Positions 56,766 to 64,000 of a stretch of DNA of 64,000 nt are shown piece after piece. Origin of the DNA: an uncultured Pirellulaceae bacterium. Its GTDB lineage: Bacteria > Planctomycetota > Planctomycetia > Pirellulales > Pirellulaceae. Each line of letters opens with the position of its first letter. Within the stretch, counting starts at the first letter, position 1. The notes below the pieces were generated by a model. It was not told where the DNA came from. It ran no database searches and saw only the letters and a list, made by a program, of their open reading frames with translations. The position numbers were made by a program, and so were the translations under genes. Where the stretch lies: the NCBI GenBank assembly GCA_937929805.1, contig CALFUT010000008.1, positions 1 to 64,000 of the forward strand. Reading direction: 5' to 3'.

Positions 56766-57551
56766 ATGAATCCGGTTCGAACTTTCATCGAGAAAATCAG
56801 CAGAGGAAAAACCTTTAAGCGAAAGATACGTGTAAACAGATCAACTCTTCCTTTGTTCGTGTCCCCAGATGCGCAGTTGAAATACCTCAAGCCTGGGTTG
56901 GGAGCATTCGATGCGGATTTGATTGCGGTTGCTGAAAAATACGTAACGACCTCTAGTTGCGTTTGGGACGTCGGCGCGAATGTTGGTGTGTTCACTTTCG
57001 CTGCGGCCGGGATCGCGTCTCAAGGGAGCGTCGTCGCCGTCGAGGCAGATATTTGGCTTGCGAATCTATTGAGGAGAACAGCAAGGCTGGATGATTACTC
57101 CGACCGAAACATTAGCATATTGCCGGCAGCGGCATCTGAGTCTTGTTCCGTTGCTACATTTTTAGTCGCAAAGCGTGGTCGCGCGAGCAATTCGCTGGAG
57201 TCAGCGGGTGGGCGCTCGCAAATGGGTGGGGTTCGTGAAAAACAGTTTGTTCCTACTGTGACTCTAGATTCGCTGCTCGACGTTTTCGATGCTCCGGATT
57301 TCATAAAAATTGACGTGGAAGGCGCCGAGCAGATGGTTCTTAACGGAGCCCCTCGAATCCTCAGCGAATGTCGACCATTGATTTACGTTGAAGTCGGTAG
57401 TGAAGCGGCAGAAGCCGTCCTGAGCATACTCAAATCGGCCGGTTACAGTGTGTTCGATAAAGACTGTAAAACCTTAGAGCATGTCGGCCAATTCGATAAC
57501 TGGTTGTGCTTCCCGTCCGAATCAGAGACAGCTAGGGCTAGGACGAATTGA
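56766..57551 (+). CDS. FkbM-family methyltransferase
   Basis: 261 residues from the ATG at 56766, preferred because AAGGA lies 5 bases upstream; the frame is open from a GTG at 56667. FkbM hallmarks are VWDVGANVGVFTFAAA with SAM motif I, SVVAVEADIWLANLLRRTARL, ILPAAASESCSVATFLV, VPTVTLDSLLD, the signature DFIKIDVEGAEQMVLNG and CRPLIYVEV. Such enzymes O-methylate sugars or polyketides; within this locus a glycan sugar is the likely acceptor. The next gene converges on it. Confidence 0.93.
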   Translation: MNPVRTFIEKISRGKTFKRKIRVNRSTLPLFVSPDAQLKYLKPGLGAFDADLIAVAEKYVTTSSCVWDVGANVGVFTFAAAGIASQGSVVAVEADIWLANLLRRTARLDDYSDRNISILPAAASESCSVATFLVAKRGRASNSLESAGGRSQMGGVREKQFVPTVTLDSLLDVFDAPDFIKIDVEGAEQMVLNGAPRILSECRPLIYVEVGSEAAEAVLSILKSAGYSVFDKDCKTLEHVGQFDNWLCFPSESETARARTN

Positions 57552-57654
57552 GGCGTGTGTTGAGCACCAGCGTGAGGATCGAATCAGCAATGCCCCCTCC
57601 GCCACTCGTGGGCTAACGCAAAACAAAGTTGGCAAACTATGCGCAAGCGGTTTC

Positions 57655-58299
57655 TCAATGAACCAATTCAGCATCGGCACCGACGGGTGCAAAACTGGCG
57701 GCACCGACAGGAGAAAGCAATTGGGGAGATTTCTTAGGCGTCGTTGGCGCAATTGAATTCCTAGTAGAGTCCCCAACCGTCTTGATAAACTTTGCGGGAT
57801 TGCCACCGACAACTGTTTTCGAAGCGACATCTTTGGTAACGACGGCACACGCTGCTACCACTGCCCTATCGGCAATCGAAATTCCGGGACCCACGAATGC
57901 CTTGGCACAGACCCATACCTGTTTGCCGACAAAAATTGGTGACGCAATGAGCGGCATGTGAGGCTGGTTGTAATCGTGGCTACCTGCACACAAATAGGAA
58001 TACTGGGATACCATCGAATTAGAGCCAATCACAATCGGAGCAACGCAATAGAGTTCAACGTGGCAGCCAATGACGGCGTGATCTTTTAGCACTAAGTTTG
58101 GCGGATAAAACACTTTGGCAGTGTTGTAAACGCGTACGTGCTTTCCAATCCGAGCACCAAAGAGCCGAAGGAGTGAGCACCGCCAGCCATGAAATGTGCG
58201 AGGTGAGCACCGGAAAAGGGTGGCCGAGACAATCCCCCAAACTAATCGCAGGACTTTGTGGTTGAATGAGAGTTCGCTTTTGAAATGCTGCAAACGCAT
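57655..58299 (-). CDS. WcaF-like hexapeptide O-acetyltransferase, first copy
   Basis: 214 residues. The protein begins with the N-terminal helix typical of WcaF-like proteins (VLRLVWGIVSATLF, FHGWRCSLLRLFGARIG), then left-handed beta-helix hexapeptide repeats: VYNTAKVFYPPNLVLKDHAVIGCHVELYCVAPIVIGSNSMVSQ, AGSHDYNQPHMPLIASPIFVG and VWVCAKAFVGPGISIADRAVVAACAVVTKDV. The catalytic His is in GSHDY. It uses acetyl-CoA to acetylate a sugar. A 35-residue tail rich in Ala, Pro and Val is extra. It is about 40 percent alike by eye to the gene at 61557-62117. Confidence 0.9.
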   Translation of the reverse strand: MRLQHFKSELSFNHKVLRLVWGIVSATLFRCSPRTFHGWRCSLLRLFGARIGKHVRVYNTAKVFYPPNLVLKDHAVIGCHVELYCVAPIVIGSNSMVSQYSYLCAGSHDYNQPHMPLIASPIFVGKQVWVCAKAFVGPGISIADRAVVAACAVVTKDVASKTVVGGNPAKFIKTVGDSTRNSIAPTTPKKSPQLLSPVGAASFAPVGADAELVH

Positions 58300-58576
58300 G
58301 GACGAATCTCCGGAGTTTCTTGAACGACTACGTCTAAGACGCTGTTTTTTGAACCAGCGTAGAAGAATAGCACCCGCTAGAGCCGGTGCCGAGAAATTCT
58401 TGCCATATTGTCTTGGCGTGCGTCCTGTTTGGCGTTGCTAAGTGCTACGACATGCCTGTTCGGCAAAACGCGTGCAGTTATCCCCCCGAGCTCTAAGCCG
58501 CAAAGGTTCGCTGGCCATTGCAGTCTGGCGTGCTTCAGCCCTACATCCTTCGATCTCCAACGTTCTGGCCAAAAAC

Positions 58577-59449
58577 TCAAGAGCGGCTGTTCTGTTTTCG
58601 TTCGAAAACTTTTGCGCGGACATTGCTGATGTACTGGGATCGAATCTGCGATGCGATCAACCCCCTTCGGCCTTCAAGGAACCCAAGACGAATAAAATAG
58701 TGATAGATGAACCAAGCCCAAGGTTCACATGGGGTTCTCATGGCACAGAGTTTCAAGAACCGTCGCTTCTCTTGAAGGTCTCCAAAAATAGATGGTTTGA
58801 TTTGTTCGCTGTCCGTATTCTCATCGGCCAGTTTCAATCGGATTGCAGCTTCCCATGAAGAGTACCGATTGTGGCGAGCGATATAGGCGTCTAAGCCTTT
58901 GAAATCATCGTGAATCAAAGCGTTTTTCATCTGCCCAATTGAACCATCGATGAGCACACGCTCGTGGACTTCCATGTCGAGTCCGCTCGTTTCTTCAACA
59001 TCGATTCTCTCGAACTTCCCAACCCCAGATTTGAAAAGTAGCACTGCCGAATGCGAAAACCCCCCAAAACGCATTTTGCGCCCCATGAAATGGAAACCCT
59101 TTTTGATCAAGTATGCGTCATGGGATGGCGTTTGTTTGATGGCCGCGCGAATCTCCGCTTCCAATTGTTCCGTAACTTGTTCGTCGGCATCCAGTAGCAT
59201 CGTCCACGGAGTCGTGATGTTGAGATTCTCCAACGCCCACTGACGCTTTTTGGGGTACTCACCTGAGTAACTAAACTGGACGCATTCCGCACCAAGATCA
59301 TCAATCAATTCGATTGAACCATCGGTACTTTGGGAATCAACGACGATGATTCGTTCCATTGATCTAAGCGATTCAATGCACTTTGGCAAATTGACGAATT
59401 CGTTTTTGGCGGCGATCAGCACGGTGATCGGGAGAGTTTGGGCTGTCAT
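58577..59449 (-). CDS. Family 2 glycosyltransferase (WaaE/KdtX-like)
   Basis: 291 residues from the ATG ending at 59449 (the frame is open 25 codons further). The start PITVLIAAKNEFVNLPKCIESL is the GT2 nucleotide site, followed by VVDSQSTDGSIELIDDLGAECVQF, KRQWALENL, and the DxD in MLLDADEQV. A His-rich middle (IKKGFHFMGRKMRFGGFSH) and ALIHDDFKGLDAYIARHNRYSSWEA are typical of the WaaE/lipopolysaccharide branch. The C-terminal aromatic segment (AWFIYHYFIRLGFLEGRRG) lies along the membrane in this group. It transfers a sugar to a lipid-linked glycan. A 277-base gap separates it from the acetyltransferase downstream. Confidence 0.92.
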   Translation of the reverse strand: MTAQTLPITVLIAAKNEFVNLPKCIESLRSMERIIVVDSQSTDGSIELIDDLGAECVQFSYSGEYPKKRQWALENLNITTPWTMLLDADEQVTEQLEAEIRAAIKQTPSHDAYLIKKGFHFMGRKMRFGGFSHSAVLLFKSGVGKFERIDVEETSGLDMEVHERVLIDGSIGQMKNALIHDDFKGLDAYIARHNRYSSWEAAIRLKLADENTDSEQIKPSIFGDLQEKRRFLKLCAMRTPCEPWAWFIYHYFIRLGFLEGRRGLIASQIRSQYISNVRAKVFERKQNSRS

Positions 59450-59557
59450 AGGAATTAATGCATGGGTGGTGTGGCAGGCGAGCGTGAGTCGATTGTCGGT
59501 TCGTTTTCTGATGCAACAAATCACCGGCTGATTGGCAACTTGCTACGGCTTGACTTG

Positions 59558-61498
59558 CTAAGGCTTGGAAAGACTTTGTCTTCTAGGTGAGCGGATCGTT
59601 TCTACCCATGAAGTCAGCAGCTTACCCAAAAGTTGTTCAACACCGTGATTGGTGAAATGGTCGTCGTCTTGGTAAACAGATGCCCCGTCAATCGAAATGA
59701 TCGATTTCCCTTCGTCATCAAAGCAGTAGGGTGAAGGGTCTAGGATGTCCGCATGGCAACTTTGCAAAATTTCTTGGATCGAACGCCGAGTTTCAAGATA
59801 AGCCTGTGACGAAACTCGACTTAAACCGCACAATTTCGGATGGATTCGGTTGACGCCAATGTACGTGCCGTACGCATCTCCGTGTTCTTGGCAAGGAACT
59901 TCAGCCATGATCGTGGAACGCACGCCCAGCACTTCCAGTTGATTGACTAGGGCCGGCAGGGCCAGTTTTATTTGCTTGCTTTGTTCTGACGAAAGCCGGT
60001 TTTCGGTAAGCGGTCGGAAGCTCCAGCTCCACCGCGAAACGAAAAGCACGTGTTTGCAATCCGTTCGCTGGATGAAGCGAAGAATCTCTTTATTCCGGTT
60101 GATCGCACCTTGCTTTGAGGACACGATCTGACCAGCGTATCCATCTTTTGCCACGGTGTGGAATGACCAGCCGTGCTGCTTTCCCATTTTCTCGAGGGAT
60201 ATTTCAAGCATTTTAGCGTGGCTATCGCCCCAAAGTATAAACAATGGGGTGGTGTTGGAGCTACCAAGAACTGGCACTCGATCGTTCTGGATATCGTCCA
60301 AAGTTGCTGCATCGACGCCCGAGTGAACTTCTAATTGACTTAGAAACTGAAGGTCTTCGTCCGAGTAGCGAGCAGGAAATCCAGCATTTTGTTCGATGGC
60401 AATCGATACAATCAGCAAGCCAATAATCGCACATGCGCCGGCACCGTAAGATCGTAAAGTCGTTGACAGAATGGTTTTCGAGCGGAACGGCGTCTCGACA
60501 TATTTCCATGAGAGAATTGCGAAAACGATACTCACCGCAACGGCCGCAAGACGCGCTGGAAGCGTAAAGTTGTCACCCAGCAGATAACGCGGAAAGGCCA
60601 GTAGTGGCCAATGCCAAAGATACCACGAGTATGAAATCAAGCCGACAAACGCAATTGGCTTCCACGAAAGAAGTCGGCTAACAGGATTGTCGATTTTGCC
60701 AGTTGCCAACAGGCAAACAGTGCCTAGGACCGGCAGCACAGTGGCAAAGCCGGGGAATATCGTATCAGCGTCGTACGCGAACCCCGGCACAACAATCATG
60801 GCCAGCCCAGACGCCGCGATCGTGGTTCGTAGCCAGCCAAGACGCTCAGACCCCGATGCACCGACTTTCGGGTTCAACGCCAAAATGCTACCCGCCAATA
60901 GTTCCCACGTTCGCGTTGGCAGTAGAAAAAAATTGGCCGAAGGATATCGAGTGGAAGCAAAAATGCACGTTGCGAAAGAGCCAAAGAAAAGAACCCAGAA
61001 GACAGCGTGCTTCAGGCGGTTTCCCTTTTTGCTGATTAAAAACAGAAGTGAAGGAAAAAAGACATAAAATTGTTCTTCAACCGCAAGAGACCAAGTGTGA
61101 AGAAGAGGTTTCAGCTCGGAAGCTGTAGCAAAGTATCCAGTGTCACGCCAGAAGTAGACGTTCGCTAAAAAAATTGATTGAAAAAGTGAGCATTCACCCA
61201 GTTCGGCTAGGTCTTTGGGCAGCATCAACAGAGTGCCCACCAGCAGGCAGGCGAAGACCATCACGACCAAGGCCGGCATGATTCGCCGAATTCTCCGTTC
61301 CCAAAAATCGATTAGAGAAAAACTGCCAGATTCCAGATCTCGAAGCAAAATTGACGTGATCAAGAAACCAGAGATCACGAAGAACACGTCAACGCCAAGA
61401 TACCCACCGGAAGCCAAAACAGGTACCGCATGGAATACGACAACTAGCGTAACTGCCAGGGCTCTCAGGCCATCAATGTCGTGGCGGTAGCGCTTCAT
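59558..61498 (-). CDS. OafA/YrhL-type acyltransferase with SGNH domain
   Basis: 646 residues. The N-terminal 370 residues are an acyltransferase-3 membrane domain with about ten helices: DIDGLRALAVTLVVVFH (catalytic His region), LGVDVFFVISGFLI, RRIMPALVV, LKPLLHTWSLAVEEQFYVFFP. The periplasmic C-terminus is an SGNH domain with LWGDSHAKML (Ser block I) and DDHFTNHGVEQL (Asp/His block V). This two-part layout is that of O-antigen acetylases, which carry acyl groups across the membrane and place them on sugars. It lies between the WaaE-like GT2 and the second hexapeptide acetyltransferase gene. Confidence 0.95.
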   Translation of the reverse strand: MKRYRHDIDGLRALAVTLVVVFHAVPVLASGGYLGVDVFFVISGFLITSILLRDLESGSFSLIDFWERRIRRIMPALVVMVFACLLVGTLLMLPKDLAELGECSLFQSIFLANVYFWRDTGYFATASELKPLLHTWSLAVEEQFYVFFPSLLFLISKKGNRLKHAVFWVLFFGSFATCIFASTRYPSANFFLLPTRTWELLAGSILALNPKVGASGSERLGWLRTTIAASGLAMIVVPGFAYDADTIFPGFATVLPVLGTVCLLATGKIDNPVSRLLSWKPIAFVGLISYSWYLWHWPLLAFPRYLLGDNFTLPARLAAVAVSIVFAILSWKYVETPFRSKTILSTTLRSYGAGACAIIGLLIVSIAIEQNAGFPARYSDEDLQFLSQLEVHSGVDAATLDDIQNDRVPVLGSSNTTPLFILWGDSHAKMLEISLEKMGKQHGWSFHTVAKDGYAGQIVSSKQGAINRNKEILRFIQRTDCKHVLFVSRWSWSFRPLTENRLSSEQSKQIKLALPALVNQLEVLGVRSTIMAEVPCQEHGDAYGTYIGVNRIHPKLCGLSRVSSQAYLETRRSIQEILQSCHADILDPSPYCFDDEGKSIISIDGASVYQDDDHFTNHGVEQLLGKLLTSWVETIRSPRRQSLSKP

Positions 61499-61556
61499 AG
61501 AGATTCGGTCTTCAGGTATTTATTGAAGAGAGCAATCGACTCGTGGAGGGCGTGGC

Positions 61557-62117
61557 CTATCGTGTTAACTCACGATCTTTGATTTTTTGGGCGGGGTGGC
61601 CAGCAACGATAATTCCCGGCTCTACATTCTTGACAACCACCGAACGGGCAGCAACGATCGCGCCTGCGTGAATCGTGACATTGGGGCCGATGAAAGCGTC
61701 CGCACAAATCCAGACGTTGTCTTCAACGTTGATGGGCAACTTCAGCAGAGACATGTTTGGGTCACGGTAGTCATGTGAACCCCCACAAAGGTGGGCGTAC
61801 TGAGAGATCAGAGCTCCGGAACCAATGGTGACGCCGCCAAGGTTGTAAATGATGGCATGGTTGCCGATGCATGAGTAGTCGCCGACGATGAGTTTCCACG
61901 GTGCAAAAATGTTCGCCGAATTGCTAATGTGAACACCTCGCCCAATTTTGGCCCCAAAACAGCGAAGCATCATGTTCCGCAGTGAATAGAGCGGTCTTGG
62001 CGTCAGGTAAAAAAACAGTTTGACACATCCCCAAATGATACGTGCGATCTGTTCGGAAGCCGGGTAGTTTTTTACTTGTCGAGCAGCCGCCACATGGCTG
62101 TTTTTCGATTGATTCAT
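61557..62117 (-). CDS. WcaF-like hexapeptide O-acetyltransferase, second copy
   Basis: 186 residues from the ATG ending at 62117 (an upstream in-frame ATG at 62159 would overlap the GT4 gene). It shows the same plan as the gene at 57655-58299: an N-terminal helical part (IIWGCVKLFFYLTPRPLYSLRNMMLRCFGAKIG), hexapeptide repeats (ISNSANIFAPWKLIVGDYSCIGN), GGSHDYRDPNMSLLKLP with the catalytic His, and NVWICADAFIGPNVTIHAGAIVAARSVVVKNV. It is a sugar O-acetyltransferase dependent on acetyl-CoA. The 11 bases between it and the GT4 stop suggest coupled translation. Confidence 0.92.
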   Translation of the reverse strand: MNQSKNSHVAAARQVKNYPASEQIARIIWGCVKLFFYLTPRPLYSLRNMMLRCFGAKIGRGVHISNSANIFAPWKLIVGDYSCIGNHAIIYNLGGVTIGSGALISQYAHLCGGSHDYRDPNMSLLKLPINVEDNVWICADAFIGPNVTIHAGAIVAARSVVVKNVEPGIIVAGHPAQKIKDRELTR

Positions 62118-62128
62118 CCGTCCGCAGC

Positions 62129-63235
62129 TCATCCGATTAATCGTTGATAGTGTCGACACATTTTGTCAGCAATGACGTCCCACCCAAAAGTTGATGAAAC
62201 GTAGTTGCGACCAGCCTCACCCATTTTGGCAAGCTCTGTTTTATCCATCAGAGTTGCTTCGCGGAGAGCACTGATCAGATTGAGTTCGCTTAACTCAATG
62301 CACCAGCCGCAGCCTAATTCGTCAAGCTCTGCCCAAGGAGTTCCTGTGGTAGTAATGACTGGAACTCCAGCCCCCAATGCCTCAGCAACGACAATGCCAA
62401 AGTTCTCGCTGTGCGTCGGTAAAACGAACAGACTACTTTGGACATACAGCTGCCACTTCGCTTGATCATCGGTTTCTGGCAGAATCGTCACCGAAGATTC
62501 CAATTCCATCGATTGAATCAATTTTCGGAGCTGTGCAATGTACTGGGCGTCGCCAGGCCCGACGATTTTAAGATCCCATCCGACTGGCGTGAGCTCGCGC
62601 CATGCGGACAGCAATATTTCTATGCCCTTTTTCGGATGAACTCGTGAAAGAAACAGAACGGATGGCTTTGAAGTGACGGGAGACTTTGGTGGAAGTTCGG
62701 GAACGGCAACGCCGTTGGAAACGACAAAGTTTTGTTTGAAGCCCAAGCTTTCGAGTGATGTTTTCTCGCTTTCGGCTGTCACGTGAATACCAGATGATCG
62801 GCGTAGGTCGCTTCGCTGGTAGAGCCACAAGGCCAACTTTTTCTTCAGCCACTTTTGATTCAACGACCAAGGCTCAAGCATCCCGCGCGGTGCGATCACG
62901 TACGGAATACCGTTCTTTTGGCAGTAGGATGCGGCGTGGTGAAGGAAAGGAAGCCAGATTCCATGAATGTGAACCAGCCGAATTGGAGTTTCGTCGTTAA
63001 TCTCCGTCAGGGCTTGATGGACCACCTGCCGGCTTATGGACCCATGCTCGCTCGCGTCAGTAATTTTAACTGATGTAGGCACAGCGACCTTGGGGCGATC
63101 TTGATTGGAAACTAGCAACCGACAAGAGTACTGGCCAGTTTTGTTGATCGCGTCAAGCAGTTGAGTGGACGAACGGGACGGCCCTCCAGATGCGAGTGCA
63201 ACGTCTTCAATGACATGAACAATTGTGTGAGGCAT
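62129..63235 (-). CDS. Family 4 glycosyltransferase
   Basis: 368 residues of GT-B fold. The N-terminal domain begins HTIVHVIEDVALASGGPSRS (acceptor-side Gly-rich loop) and contains VHIHGIWLPF and VIAPRGMLEPWSL. The C-terminal domain has VLFLSRVHPKKGIEILLSAW, LKIVGPGD and the donor-binding E-x7-E region HSENFGIVVAEALGAGVPVITT. It is a retaining glycosyltransferase that probably acts early in building the polysaccharide repeat on the cytoplasmic face. It is followed directly by the hexapeptide acetyltransferase. Confidence 0.95.
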   Translation of the reverse strand: MPHTIVHVIEDVALASGGPSRSSTQLLDAINKTGQYSCRLLVSNQDRPKVAVPTSVKITDASEHGSISRQVVHQALTEINDETPIRLVHIHGIWLPFLHHAASYCQKNGIPYVIAPRGMLEPWSLNQKWLKKKLALWLYQRSDLRRSSGIHVTAESEKTSLESLGFKQNFVVSNGVAVPELPPKSPVTSKPSVLFLSRVHPKKGIEILLSAWRELTPVGWDLKIVGPGDAQYIAQLRKLIQSMELESSVTILPETDDQAKWQLYVQSSLFVLPTHSENFGIVVAEALGAGVPVITTTGTPWAELDELGCGWCIELSELNLISALREATLMDKTELAKMGEAGRNYVSSTFGWDVIADKMCRHYQRLIG

Positions 63236-63353
63236 GGTTAACCGTGGCAGTTAGTAGATTGTCGCAGCCCAACATTGGACGCTCAGGGTTCGCGAAATAC
63301 TGAGCTGCCAGTTTTTGATTTGGAAAACGAGGCATGGCCTCAATTTCCCTCGA

Positions 63354-64000
63354 TCAGCCGGGCAACTTTTTCGCGTGCGAGTCATTGCGAAGAAACCAGT
63401 TTCGAACGTAGATCGTGTTGCGTTCGAAAAGAAGATACAGCACTGTCGCATAGAAGACAGACAGTAGCAGTGCCATGGCAAAAATTGTAACGCTTCGGAG
63501 CGTGAAAGGGAGTTGCTGATTTTCGTATAGAGCGGTGCTCGCGAAGACCAGCAGCGGTACGTGTGCCAGATAGAGTGTGTACGAAATATCCGACAGTGCC
63601 TTAGAAGCCAGCCTGTAAAACGTGGGCCCCCAGTTCCAGTCAAGCACGCTGAGAATCACAGCGGCACATGTCATACCGACCAAATAGTCTTCGATTAGCT
63701 CGGGCACGATAGCTTTTCGGGACAGCAACATCGCAGCCATCAAAGAGCCGGCAGCCGCCAGGCGAAACCAGTTTGTGTTAGCGAACTTCATAATGAGCGT
63801 ATGAGAATGTGCCAGAACCACCCCGTAGCCAAGTACCCAAACAACTCCCAGAAGCAACAGCTTGGCAGGCAGCCAGAACATCAAGGCGACCGCAACAGTC
63901 AAGTGCATCAGTTTGACGAACTTGTTGGATCCAAATACACACAGATATAGACATGGAAACAGCGCGTAGTACCAGAATTCATTTGCCAAGCTCCACAGCG
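63354..64000 (-). CDS. Acyltransferase-3 family membrane protein, C-terminal part (runs off window)
   Basis: At least 211 residues, cut by the right edge; the N-terminus with the catalytic His lies outside the window. What is visible starts with LANEFWYYALFPCLYLCVFG, matching the conserved WSLxxExxFY element of acyltransferase-3, and then seven or so hydrophobic helices, including LSDISYTLYLAHVPLLVF, which is the classic late-family motif. It would transfer an acyl group to a sugar in the periplasm. No SGNH domain follows, unlike the protein at 59558-61498. Confidence 0.88.
   Translation of the reverse strand, partial: LWSLANEFWYYALFPCLYLCVFGSNKFVKLMHLTVAVALMFWLPAKLLLLGVVWVLGYGVVLAHSHTLIMKFANTNWFRLAAAGSLMAAMLLSRKAIVPELIEDYLVGMTCAAVILSVLDWNWGPTFYRLASKALSDISYTLYLAHVPLLVFASTALYENQQLPFTLRSVTIFAMALLLSVFYATVLYLLFERNTIYVRNWFLRNDSHAKKLPG

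Noticed and set aside
58300-58576. Short minus-strand frames between the acetyltransferase and GT2 genes
   Set aside because: I looked for a lost C-terminal extension of the GT2 or a small gene but found no family likeness; left as spacer.
42496-64000. PEP-CTERM-type sorting tail on a secreted protein of the exosortase locus
   Set aside because: The C-termini of the large secreted protein and the subtilase-like protein lack a Pro-Glu-Pro motif followed by a helix and basic residues, so no substrate can be named here.

Overview
The window looks like a chromosomal piece of an aerobic marine planctomycete close to Rhodopirellula. I infer this from an alternative complex III operon joined to a caa3 oxidase, an exosortase of the planctomycetal U type, few clear Shine-Dalgarno sites, long orphan secreted proteins and many small intergenic palindromes. 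No database search was possible, so the genus is an inference.

Region 1 (1-15 kb, all minus strand) is one long respiratory operon read from right to left: actA, actB, actC, a fused actD-actE, actF, a small unknown membrane protein, a SCO copper chaperone, then cytochrome c oxidase subunits II (with its own haem c), I, III and IV. It encodes a quinol:cytochrome c oxidoreductase (ACIII) with its terminal oxidase and a copper assembly factor. ActB and oxidase subunit III carry unusual His/Asp-rich tracts. Just beyond lie a regB/regA-type redox two-component pair (16.5-18.5 kb), a plausible regulator of respiration, and a nucleotidyltransferase-fold protein.

Region 2 (18.5-26 kb) holds mixed genes: a one-helix membrane protein, an AEC-type permease, a methyltransferase, a receiver-ATPase fusion, a polytopic GT-C-like membrane protein, and an exonuclease/endonuclease/phosphatase-fold protein whose catalytic residues are mostly replaced.

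Region 3 (26-42.4 kb, plus strand) contains a giant AsmA/TamB-like envelope protein, a Wza-like export lipoprotein with a Cys-rich tail, the sulfate-activation genes cysD and cysNC, a YheT-like hydrolase, a PQQ-type beta-propeller protein and a fused HyuA-HyuB hydantoinase/oxoprolinase.

Region 4 (42.5-64 kb) is a cell-surface locus. It has an exosortase U with an adjacent paralogue that has lost all three catalytic residues, a frame-disrupted AP2-like gene, a 1435-residue secreted protein, and a polysaccharide set (two GT2, one GT4, wecB, two hexapeptide acetyltransferases, two acyltransferase-3 proteins, an FkbM methyltransferase, an SGNH protein and a subtilase-like protein). The last gene runs off the right edge.

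Three copies of a 93-bp imperfect palindrome (15.3, 32.6 and 35.9 kb) are the clearest structure not explained by genes. The inactive exosortase twin is the most interesting protein-level observation.
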